Part shown: one piece after another, positions 53,501 to 60,448 of the stretch
How the letters are laid out: every line of letters begins with the position of its first letter
Position numbering within the stretch: position 1 is the stretch's first letter
Origin: an uncultured Bacteroidales bacterium
GTDB taxonomy: Bacteria > Bacteroidota > Bacteroidia > Bacteroidales > Tenuifilaceae
DNA length: 64,000 nucleotides
NCBI GenBank assembly: GCA_937926785.1
Contig: CALBBQ010000006.1
Location: forward strand, 1 to 64,000
Direction: 5' to 3'
The notes under the pieces: generated by a model
What the model saw: only the letters and a program-made list of their open reading frames with translations
Databases searched by the model: none
Told to the model about the DNA's origin: nothing
Made by a program: the position numbers and the translations under genes

Positions 53501-53643
53501 AAACGATATGGTTTAATGTGATTGCCATGTGGCTTTTTACGCTGCTTGTTTATACAGTCCTTCATCTATTCATTTTGAATAAAAAACCCGGCGCTGGGCT
53601 ACCGGGTGTACTACTAAAGCTTAAACGGATTACTCCCTGGTAG
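50548..53643 (+). CDS. ABCG-like transporter: ATPase and permease in one chain
   Basis: This 1031-residue protein begins with about 135 residues of helical, TerB-like sequence (FEQRVDVAALFYRLLRLKEQ). A beta-rich segment (about 150-260) may be a degenerate FHA-like domain. The ABC ATPase (about 265-480) has Walker A GGSGVGKST, signature ISGGQRKRL, Walker B LFLDEPTSGL and switch NIHQPSERLF. Residues about 580-770 hold an ABC2-type membrane domain (YVLLNILEPIVLGVILSFF, FIFMSVIVSLFLGLS, ITIPLLLVPQILLSG), and a long helical soluble insert (about 800-985) precedes a last membrane segment (WLFTLLVYTVLHLFIL). This is ABCG-like order and probably an exporter. The only available initiator is TTG, because an in-frame TAA lies at 50524 and no ATG occurs until 50947, inside conserved sequence. 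The end overlaps the YIP1-type gene by 14 nt. Substrate unknown. Confidence 0.88.
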   Translation: MSETVPIGFVDTLALLAGKDWDKSSCNELLASLVDYLNLSDSKDELSERFNRLLTPNLESTQHEKDSFKADNKAENSCERLSFEQRVDVAALFYRLLRLKEQPLPIEKLLLAWRLLNINEQDAANLFLFLNYEMNSKETSQKVWDILSLGSNTSNSRFIILSRHPTPHAEHPGNRWEYFGDLAGELIFLYFPNVGCYLTRYIGSDKMMIDQEAINPALSYCFKPGNIITTENGKSIRFDDITRARLKKLEIPGVTLTVDSLSFAFPNGNQGIKPFSTVEYSGRMVGILGGSGVGKSTLLNLLSGKLKPHQGRVILNGYDVHKEPHLLMGVIGFVPQDDLLFDNLTVYQNMLFNAKLCFGNYNRKQINELVENTLKNLDLWEIRNLKVGNPLDKVISGGQRKRLNIGLELLREPAVLFLDEPTSGLSSNDSMMVMGLLRKLTENGKLIIVNIHQPSERLFKLFDRLWVLDRGGYPVYVGYPTDAIDYFKKYSPEYETGTDTKTSKIRVNPEDILDIVEQREIDKLGFTAPTRRVAPEEWYRVYKENIEPQLTISNGQKTPLPQSKFRLPDVIKQLGVFSKRNLLSKLSNKQYVLLNILEPIVLGVILSFFIKSSSGSEYLFGANRNIPAFIFMSVIVSLFLGLSVSAEEIIGDRKILERESFLNLSRFSYINSKVLYLFGLSAIQMLLFVSVSTAIIGIKGLAIKYWLVLFSSACFANVLGLAISAIMKSVVSIYITIPLLLVPQILLSGTVVEFDNLNSALTRKVYVPVMGDIMTSRWAYEALAVTQFMDNPYEKHFFNSEMRLSQAAFRSSYLIPRLQTKLEECLRLYNQQEEDNTADISRHLRFIANEIEHLAVLEVVPRFELIDELKQGVLYEKLADELAGYLIYIRKLFQDEHIKASDMRDSVFLSLKSSLGEDGVYQLKQHNHNTALAEWVLRSNEVTKYLETNERLIQKAEPIFLLPYHPWGRAQLYAPYKFFNGQYVKTIWFNVIAMWLFTLLVYTVLHLFILNKKPGAGLPGVLLKLKRITPW

Positions 53644-54745
53644 CTTTGCTTTCGAGCTCCTTGAGGGAATCCCAGTTTTTGTAAACGGTAACCAAATCGG
53701 CCTCTGTGAGCTTAGCGCTCAAAATGGATTGTATGGCAGCCGACTTCAGCATCTCATCCATTTTAAAACCCTCTGCAGCCTTTTTCTCACTACCCGAAGC
53801 ATTCATGAGCTCTTCCATAGCGTTTAGGCTAGCCACAGCGGTTATCCCCGAAATTACAACCAGGTAATCGTTTGTATACTCCGATAGATCGCTGTACCCA
53901 TAATCTGCAATTAAAGCAAGCATCTTATCGTTGTCCTCTTCATTCTCGCTCATTTCGTTGGTGAACCTAACCAACCTATCAATTTTTTCCTTCGTAATCA
54001 CATTGCTGCCAGATGACAGGTGTTCCCTCACCTGCTCCAGCGCTTTGCTGGGAAACTTTTTAGGCTTTGCCTTGGTGTCGTAGTAGTTGTAGTCGCTCTC
54101 GTTATTACCCTCCTTTCCATAGATTTGTTCATACCGCGACATTTCACGCCCCATATGGCGTAGCGCTCTGCGACTAAAAAAATTTACAATCTGGAAAAGA
54201 AGGAGTAATGCAAGAAGTACGTAGATAACAATGCGGGTGGTTTCTTCTTTGGTCTTCAGGGTTTTGGTTAATGCCAAATAGAGCAGGTAAAGCCCATATA
54301 CCCCAACAGCAATGGAGATGAGAGCGATGACAAAACCTCCGATAACACCCAGAAAACCCAAAAATGCTTGAACGGGCATTAACACCATGAGCGAAGCGCT
54401 TACCCTAAGGTTTGCCTCAAAGTCAATGTTACCACCGCAAATGCTTGAAATTAGCAGGATGATAACTGCACCAATAAAAAGGCCAATGAGCGTTCCTATT
54501 ATCGTACCTATAAAAGCCATAATGCCAAATGCGCCTCCCAAAAAGCCTAAGGAAACCACGCTTCCAAGAGTATAGAACCAGATAAAACTAAAAATGGCTG
54601 TAACTAAGCCATAAATCAGGGCTTTTAGAACAGGTTCTACCATTCCACCGGTAGTGGTCATCGACTCGAAGTACCCTTTAGGGTTTAGCAATGTATCTTT
54701 TGAGTCGGCAATGAGCTTATTAAAATCGAAAGGTTTTTCGTTCAT
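53630..54745 (-). CDS. YIP1-family membrane protein
   Basis: This 371-residue protein has the N-terminal YIP1-type pattern DSKDTLLNPKGYFESM, then five to six membrane segments (about residues 38-205, rich in Gly: FLGGAFGIMAFIGTIIGTLIG). The C-terminal soluble helical domain of about 165 residues has acidic stretches (NEMSENEEDNDKML) and no recognised motif. YIP1 proteins are integral membrane proteins of unknown biochemical role in bacteria. It is convergent with the ABC transporter gene, and its stop lies within that gene's last codons. No partner gene is obvious. Confidence 0.8.
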   Translation of the reverse strand: MNEKPFDFNKLIADSKDTLLNPKGYFESMTTTGGMVEPVLKALIYGLVTAIFSFIWFYTLGSVVSLGFLGGAFGIMAFIGTIIGTLIGLFIGAVIILLISSICGGNIDFEANLRVSASLMVLMPVQAFLGFLGVIGGFVIALISIAVGVYGLYLLYLALTKTLKTKEETTRIVIYVLLALLLLFQIVNFFSRRALRHMGREMSRYEQIYGKEGNNESDYNYYDTKAKPKKFPSKALEQVREHLSSGSNVITKEKIDRLVRFTNEMSENEEDNDKMLALIADYGYSDLSEYTNDYLVVISGITAVASLNAMEELMNASGSEKKAAEGFKMDEMLKSAAIQSILSAKLTEADLVTVYKNWDSLKELESKATRE

Positions 54746-54840
54746 ACTGCAACAGTTTTTGGGGTTTGAGCCGAAAGTTCCGACAAAAAAATGATAAAGT
54801 CAATCCGATTCCGTAAAATGTTGTAAGGAAGAGAAGACTC

Positions 54841-56181
54841 TTACTCCAAATCTATTCCGTAGTGTTTCAGCTTGTTGTAGAGCGTTTTTCGGTCGATGTT
54901 AAGCAGTTTAGCCGCTCTGGTTTTATTGTATTTCACCTTTTCAAGAGTGGAGATGATAAGCTCCTGCTCGGCTTTTTCTTTGATGTTTTTTAGGCTATCA
55001 GCACCATTTGCGGGTTCCTTGGTTATAGCATCGCCCGAGACCAGTTCCGGCGGAAGGCTTTCGATGTTCAGCGTGGTTGCTTGCTCCAGCAAAACCGCCC
55101 TACGGATAACGTTTTTGAGTTCCCGTAGATTTCCTGGCCAGCTGTATCGGTGCAGTGCTTCAATAGTTTGGGGTGAAAAATCGGTTACGTTTTTTGAAAG
55201 CTCTCTGTTTGCCTGATTCAAAAACCACTGGGCGTAAACCATCAAGTCGTCCTTGCGTTCAGCAAGCGGTGCAACCCGAATGGTAAACTCGTTGAGCCGA
55301 TGGTACAAATCCTCGCGAAAAGAGCCCCGATTAACCATCTCCAGCAAGTCCTCGTTGGTGGCAACTATGATTCTAACATCCACAGGGATTTCCTTGCTGC
55401 TACCAATTCGCTTAATCTTGCGTTCCTGAATGGCTCGGAGCAGGTTTACCTGCACATCGTAGGGCAGGTTTCCGATTTCGTCGAGGAAAAGAGTTCCGCC
55501 GTTGGCCACCTCAAACTGTCCAACCTTATCGGCAATGGCCCCGGTAAACGACCCCTTGATGTGACCAAAAAACTCGCTGGCGGCCAGTTCCCGAGGTAAA
55601 GCACCGCAATCAATAGCTACGAATGGCTTTCCGCTTCGCTTGCTCTCACGGTGAATCTGACGAGCCACAAACTCCTTACCGGTTCCGCTATCGCCCTGGA
55701 TGATTACCGAAAGGTTTGTGGGTGCAACTATACTTATGTAGCGAGCCACTTCCTTGCTATGCTTGCTCTTCCCCTCGATGTAGGTGTATCCATCGGTATC
55801 AGTTTGGGCAGTTTGGTTTCCTGCAACGCCCAGAGCGTTCTGGATGGTAGCGAGAATTTCGTCCGGATTTACGGGTTTAGTAACATAATCGTGAGCGCCC
55901 TGCTTAATGGCCTTAACGGCCATGCGAATGTCGCCGTAACCGGTCATCACAACTACGATGGTGTTCTTGTTCTTTCGCTTGGCTTCGGCCAGCACCTCCA
56001 TCCCCGATTTTTCGGGTAACCGGAAATCGGTTAGTACCACGTCGAAAAGGTTTGCCTGTATGGCCTTATAGGCTTCCTCAAACGAAAATGCCTCGGTAAC
56101 CTTATGCCCGTGCTTGGTAAGAAAGGTTTTAAGCATCAGGCAAAAGGTAGAGTCATCATCTACAACAAGGATTCTGGCCAT
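54841..56181 (-). CDS. NtrC-type sigma-54-dependent response regulator
   Basis: This 446-residue protein has a receiver domain (ILVVDDDSTF; phospho-acceptor Asp52 in VVLTDFRLP; Lys in VTKPVNPDE). The AAA+ domain has GDSGTGKE Walker A, the sigma-54 contact loop GSFTGA (usual GAFTGA with A to S), GGTLFLDEIGNL Walker B and the WPGNLRELKN sensor. A Fis-type helix-turn-helix ends the protein (NKTRAAKLLNIDRKTLYNKL). Phosphorylation should trigger activation of sigma-54 promoters. No sensor kinase is adjacent. An ATG 5 codons upstream is less likely than the MARILVVDDD start used here. Confidence 0.94.
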   Translation of the reverse strand: MARILVVDDDSTFCLMLKTFLTKHGHKVTEAFSFEEAYKAIQANLFDVVLTDFRLPEKSGMEVLAEAKRKNKNTIVVVMTGYGDIRMAVKAIKQGAHDYVTKPVNPDEILATIQNALGVAGNQTAQTDTDGYTYIEGKSKHSKEVARYISIVAPTNLSVIIQGDSGTGKEFVARQIHRESKRSGKPFVAIDCGALPRELAASEFFGHIKGSFTGAIADKVGQFEVANGGTLFLDEIGNLPYDVQVNLLRAIQERKIKRIGSSKEIPVDVRIIVATNEDLLEMVNRGSFREDLYHRLNEFTIRVAPLAERKDDLMVYAQWFLNQANRELSKNVTDFSPQTIEALHRYSWPGNLRELKNVIRRAVLLEQATTLNIESLPPELVSGDAITKEPANGADSLKNIKEKAEQELIISTLEKVKYNKTRAAKLLNIDRKTLYNKLKHYGIDLE

Positions 56182-56267
56182 TGGCAAACGAAGCATTTAT
56201 CAAGCTAAGGTAGTAAGTTTTTTGAAGAATAAGTATTACGGAAAAGTAAGATTATGCCCTTCGGCTA

Positions 56268-57251
56268 TCAATTCGATAGCTCAACCATCAGTGTTCTTAC
56301 GTTATCAACGTTTATTCCTCTTTTTGGATGTGCCCGGGAAACAACACAGCTATTGGTATTAATTCTGAAGCGTAGCACAGATGCCTGCGGGTAGGATTGT
56401 TCAAGGCTTGAAAAACGGATATCGTTAACGTAGATATTGCCAGGGTTACCGGGCTCAACAGTAAAATAACCATGTGTAAATAGCGCCAAACGTTCTACAG
56501 TTTGGCGGCAAACCTCAATATTATCGGTTTTCTTGGGTAAAATGGTATGTTTAAAGATTTTTTTATTCAGAAGGTTGACCTGCAAAACCCTGAAGCTGGC
56601 CGAGTCTTCCACCACAACCATCCAGGCAAGATTTGTGAGCGGCAATGGAGTGGTATGAATCCGGCTAAATGGGATCTCCTCCTTAGCCAATTGCTCTTTC
56701 ACCTTATCCTCTATCCGAAACTTTAGGCCAAGCCCCAGTGCAAAGTACATAGCTGTTATCAGTAATGCCCCGTAAGCTACAGTCAATTTTACGCGCTGAT
56801 TTCTTCTTAAAACAACCAAAACTAACGCTGCAGTTAGTATGATTAACAGATTCAGATCCACAATGGCCATGGAATCAATGGAAAAGCGGATGCTGCTAAA
56901 TGGTTCAAGAAGACCGGTTCCGTAGGTGTTAAATATATCCATGAGTAAGTGCGAAAGCCAGGGAAAGAACACCAGAATCCAGCTCTGTTTAAAAGTAAGC
57001 TGCTTTTTTACCATGCGATGAACGAGCCAAGCCCCAGCTGATGAACCCAACACCAGAAGCAGCAAGGAATGGCTAAAACCCCTATGAACAAACATGGCGG
57101 TTACGGGATCAAAAAAAGGGGTAAACAGCACATCCAGATCGGGGATATTGGCTGATAAAGCACCAACAGCCAGAGCTTTAAAGCCAAGCCTGCCCTTTCC
57201 TGCTGTACTTCCTATTAGAGCGCCGGTTAGCGCATGGGTTAGTGAATCCAT
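56268..57251 (-). CDS. Membrane-bound metal-dependent hydrolase (YdjM/DUF457 type)
   Basis: This 327-residue protein starts with the family hallmark MDSLTHALTGALIGS, followed by NIPDLDVLF, HRGFSHSLLLLVLGS and FFPWLSHLLMDIFNTYG, which supply the conserved His and Asp residues of a putative metal site. Four to five membrane segments fill residues about 40-195, and a beta-rich C-terminal domain (about 200-327) lies on the outer side. The family (YdjM/YfhO-like) is annotated as a metal-dependent hydrolase by resemblance to phospholipase C-type sites; no substrate is known. The gene is divergent from rlmD with a 65-nt gap. Confidence 0.83.
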   Translation of the reverse strand: MDSLTHALTGALIGSTAGKGRLGFKALAVGALSANIPDLDVLFTPFFDPVTAMFVHRGFSHSLLLLVLGSSAGAWLVHRMVKKQLTFKQSWILVFFPWLSHLLMDIFNTYGTGLLEPFSSIRFSIDSMAIVDLNLLIILTAALVLVVLRRNQRVKLTVAYGALLITAMYFALGLGLKFRIEDKVKEQLAKEEIPFSRIHTTPLPLTNLAWMVVVEDSASFRVLQVNLLNKKIFKHTILPKKTDNIEVCRQTVERLALFTHGYFTVEPGNPGNIYVNDIRFSSLEQSYPQASVLRFRINTNSCVVSRAHPKRGINVDNVRTLMVELSN

Positions 57252-57261
57252 ACAAATTAGC

Positions 57262-57269
57262 TACCTTTG
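57262..57269 (+). promoter_or_regulatory. Candidate -7 element of rlmD
   Basis: TACCTTTG matches TAnnTTTG and lies 47 nt upstream of the GTG start. A convincing -33 is not seen. Confidence 0.35.
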
Positions 57270-57316
57270 CCAAACATTTTTAACCCTATAAAGGTTCAAA
57301 TATACCAAAAAACAAC

Positions 57317-58717
57317 GTGGGACGTAGAAGTAATCCGCTGCTTGAGAAAATCCGAATTGAGGATGTTGCTGCCGAAGGAAAGGCCATTGGACGATTCGAA
57401 AATAAAGTGGTTTTTGTACCCTTTGCCATACCTGGCGATGTTGTTGACATACAGGTTACCAACAACCGAAAAAGTTTCATGGAAGGGCATGTTGTAAAGT
57501 GGCATGAGCATTCGCCTTTGAAAATCCAACCCTTTTGCAAACACTATGGCCTTTGCGGCGGATGTAAATGGCAAAGCCTCCCTTATTCAGAACAGCTGAG
57601 ATATAAACAGAAACAGGTAGCCGACCAGCTGGTGAGAATCGGAAAACTGGAGATTCCCGAAATATCACCCATTATTGGTTCTGAAAGCACCATTCACTAC
57701 CGCAATAAGCTGGAGTTCACCTTTTCCGAAAGCCGCTGGCTTACCCGCGATGAGATTGAAAGCGGCCAATCCATTGAACCGCAACCCGCGTTGGGTTACC
57801 ATATTCCGGGACGTTTCGATAAGGTTTTCGATGTGGAAACCTGCTACCTGCAGCCTGAACCCTCGAACAGCATCAGACTGACCGTAAGGCGATATGCATT
57901 GGATAACGACCTGCCTTTCCTTAACCTTTACACAAAACAAGGTTTGCTGAGAAACCTGATAATCCGAACAGCCAGCACCGGAGAGGTTATGGTTATTTTC
58001 TCCGTTACCCGATACTGCGATAGGGTACAGGGTTTGCTCAACCACATTAAAGATAATTTTCCTCAGGTAACATCGCTGTTTTACGTGGTAAATGACAAGC
58101 TAAACGAAACCATTAACGATTTGGAGCTGGTCCTTTTCCATGGAAAGGATCATATTGTGGAGCAGATGGAAGACCTAAGGTTCAGGGTTGGTCCAAAATC
58201 GTTTTACCAAACCAATTCCGGCCAAGCGCTTACGCTTTACCGGGTTGCCCGCAATTTTGCGCAGCTAAGCGGAAATGAGCTGGTTTACGACCTGTACACC
58301 GGAACCGGAACCATTGCCAACTTTGTGGCCAGGAAAGCCCAAAAAGTTATAGGCATTGAGTATGTGCCCGAAGCCATTGACGATGCCCGAATCAATAGCC
58401 AGCTTAACAGCATTACCAACACACAGTTTTTTGCCGGCGACATAAAGGATATGCTTGACGATGAGTTTATGAACACCCATGGCAAACCCGATGTGGTGAT
58501 ACTGGACCCGCCCCGGGCAGGAATCCATCCCGATGTGGCCAAAGCCCTTTTAAAGGCTGAGCCTCAGCGTATTGTTTACGTCAGCTGCAACCCGGCTACT
58601 CAGGCTCGCGACATCGCTTTGATGACCTCCTCGTACCAAATCACCATGGTACAGCCGGTTGATATGTTTCCCCACACCCACCATGTGGAAAACGTGGTGC
58701 TGCTGGAAAAACGCTGA
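57317..58717 (+). CDS. rlmD: 23S rRNA (uracil-C5)-methyltransferase, RlmD/TrmA family
   Basis: This 466-residue enzyme has an N-terminal TRAM domain (IEDVAAEGKAIGRFENKVVFV). Cluster-type cysteines are C74, C80, C83 and C176, as in RlmD. The Rossmann fold SAM site is YDLYTGTGTIANFVA, and the catalytic loop is VSCNPATQARD, with nucleophile C424, followed by the general base Glu in HHVENVVLLE. It adds a methyl group from SAM to C5 of a uracil in 23S rRNA (U1939 in E. coli numbering). Bacteroidota often have several family members, so the exact target uracil is uncertain. The start is GTG; no in-frame ATG is near, and the TRAM domain starts immediately after. Confidence 0.9.
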   Translation: MGRRSNPLLEKIRIEDVAAEGKAIGRFENKVVFVPFAIPGDVVDIQVTNNRKSFMEGHVVKWHEHSPLKIQPFCKHYGLCGGCKWQSLPYSEQLRYKQKQVADQLVRIGKLEIPEISPIIGSESTIHYRNKLEFTFSESRWLTRDEIESGQSIEPQPALGYHIPGRFDKVFDVETCYLQPEPSNSIRLTVRRYALDNDLPFLNLYTKQGLLRNLIIRTASTGEVMVIFSVTRYCDRVQGLLNHIKDNFPQVTSLFYVVNDKLNETINDLELVLFHGKDHIVEQMEDLRFRVGPKSFYQTNSGQALTLYRVARNFAQLSGNELVYDLYTGTGTIANFVARKAQKVIGIEYVPEAIDDARINSQLNSITNTQFFAGDIKDMLDDEFMNTHGKPDVVILDPPRAGIHPDVAKALLKAEPQRIVYVSCNPATQARDIALMTSSYQITMVQPVDMFPHTHHVENVVLLEKR

Positions 58718-58721
58718 TTGA

Positions 58722-59732
58722 TTATCGGGTTTTCTGGTAGTAGTACTGCAACTTTTTACGGAAAACACGCTCGTTAGCCTCGTTTATGCGCTTTATGAGC
58801 GCTTCAATCAGCTCCGTTCTGCCCTCAAGCTCCTTGCCCGAAACCACTTCGCCATCGGAATAAACAATTTTATCAATCTTGTACCCATCCATGCCCAGCG
58901 AGAGGGCAACCGCTGCGTTATAGTTATCGAAGATAATGACCGAAGGCATGGTGTTCACGTTGTACCGCATTACTGCGATTAGCACCCTGGCACTGATGTG
59001 CCGAATTTGGTCTTCGCCCAGATACTTGGCACCCAGGAGTAGCTTAACCAGATCGATCTGTGCCACCTGACGGTTTTGCCGAGCACGAACCATGGATTCA
59101 TACTCCGCCTGGTTTGTTTTTAGGAACAGGTCGATAAAGGGTTGCGGGACTCCTTGCAGGTCTTTTAAATCGTTCTCCTTTTTACGCTTTTTGTACTCAT
59201 CATGCGCCAGTTTCTGGTTATCGGGGTAGTAGTAAGCCCACTTTCGTGTCCGCTTATAGCTTTGTGTCATGGGTTTGGGTTTCCACTTGGTTTGCGGACG
59301 CATCAGGATAGGATCGGTGAGCCTGAGGTTTTGCGATTCCAATGCGTACACCAGACAGTTAATGAAATGAATGTAACCCCCACCCAGATTGCCATGCAAG
59401 GCCGACCACAGGGTTTTGTAGTTGGTGTGCTGGGTGCTATCTGTCTTGGTGTCGTCGTATATCCTCTTGCTTTTAATGTAATCAACAAACTCTCGGTCCA
59501 AGGTTACCGGATAGTAGGTGGCGGTGTTATCGGTTGTATCAACAAAAATGTCCTTTCCGGTATGGTACAACCCGCGTACGTCCATCACGTAATCGGAATC
59601 GTTGGCCAGCTTCACGTGAAGCTTATAGTCGGCCCCCCAGCGCATAGCTGCGATGGTTGGTTGCAGAACCTGCTGAGCAAACACCTCATGGGCAGCTAAC
59701 CCGATGAGTACTAATACAACAAATCTTTTCAT
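58722..59732 (-). CDS. Exported protein of unknown function
   Basis: This 336-residue protein has a signal peptide (VLVLIGLAAHEVFAQ). The mature sequence has beta-type strands (DYKLHVKLANDSDYVMDVRG), a basic middle stretch rich in Lys and Tyr (SYKRTRKWAYYYPDNQ), then a helical C-terminal part (VLIAVMRYNVNTMPSVIIFDNYNAAVALSL). I do not recognise the family. It is probably periplasmic. It is convergent with rlmD (4-nt gap) and divergent from the VanZ-like gene. Confidence 0.72.
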   Translation of the reverse strand: MKRFVVLVLIGLAAHEVFAQQVLQPTIAAMRWGADYKLHVKLANDSDYVMDVRGLYHTGKDIFVDTTDNTATYYPVTLDREFVDYIKSKRIYDDTKTDSTQHTNYKTLWSALHGNLGGGYIHFINCLVYALESQNLRLTDPILMRPQTKWKPKPMTQSYKRTRKWAYYYPDNQKLAHDEYKKRKKENDLKDLQGVPQPFIDLFLKTNQAEYESMVRARQNRQVAQIDLVKLLLGAKYLGEDQIRHISARVLIAVMRYNVNTMPSVIIFDNYNAAVALSLGMDGYKIDKIVYSDGEVVSGKELEGRTELIEALIKRINEANERVFRKKLQYYYQKTR

Positions 59733-59844
59733 GGCTTTAGTTTTCCTTTGGTAAAGGTAGAAAATTGAAACGATGAATCGTATTTTCTGGTCAACAAATT
59801 ATGTGTTACAAACCCTTATCCCTATAAACCAACGCTAATTTGTA

Positions 59845-59852
59845 TAAATTTG
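59845..59852 (+). promoter_or_regulatory. Candidate -7 element of the VanZ-like gene
   Basis: TAAATTTG matches TAnnTTTG and lies 27 nt upstream of the ATG at 59880. No clear -33 element. Confidence 0.32.
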
Positions 59853-59879
59853 CGAATACCTACTAACACGAACAGCCAA

Positions 59880-60278
59880 ATGGCTAAACAAAAGATGCTA
59901 TTCCGGATACTATTGGTAGTTTTACTATGGATTTTAGCCATTTTAATACTTCCGGCACTTTTACCCATGAGATTCCCAAGCTACAGAGCACTTGGCATAG
60001 TTATTCGTACCGATTATGTGGTTCACGTAACCCTTTTCACCTTTCTGGTTCTTCTACTTCTTCTTTTGAGAATTAACATACACAGCCCGACTTTAATAGT
60101 TACTCTACTGATTGTTGCCGCCATAGCTGAAATTTGGCAGCTTTATATCCCGCACCGAACCTATAACATTTACGACCTTATTTCAAACGAACTGGGAGTT
60201 GTTTTGGGCTATGGTTTAATTTCGCTGATAGCACTCGGTAAACGATTCCGGGAAAAGACTTCGAAAAACTCAGATTAA
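59880..60278 (+). CDS. VanZ-like small membrane protein
   Basis: This 132-residue protein has four membrane segments (LLVVLLWILAILILPALLP, HVTLFTFLVLLLLLL, LIVTLLIVAAIAEIWQL, LGVVLGYGLISLIAL). The polar motif IRTDYVVHVT before segment 2 and AEIWQLYIPHRTYNIYDLISNELGV across segments 3-4 match the VanZ-like pattern (His, Glu, and Asp-x-x-x-N-x-x-G). Function in this family outside VanZ is unknown. The ATG at 59880 is preferred over an upstream TTG because the -7 element ends at 59852. The 170-nt gap to the next gene shows no clear site. Confidence 0.75.
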   Translation: MAKQKMLFRILLVVLLWILAILILPALLPMRFPSYRALGIVIRTDYVVHVTLFTFLVLLLLLLRINIHSPTLIVTLLIVAAIAEIWQLYIPHRTYNIYDLISNELGVVLGYGLISLIALGKRFREKTSKNSD

Positions 60279-60448
60279 TTTTGACTGAGCAAAAATTGAA
60301 ATAATAACGCAACCTCATATGAAACACCCAAGTAAGGAAGCTTACATAAATAAGGATGAACATAGCATGGGTGATCCATCCGATTACTAAAGTGTTAATG
60401 TTGAAAGCGTAACTTACTATGAATTAATAAAGTAAAATTTTTATTCGG

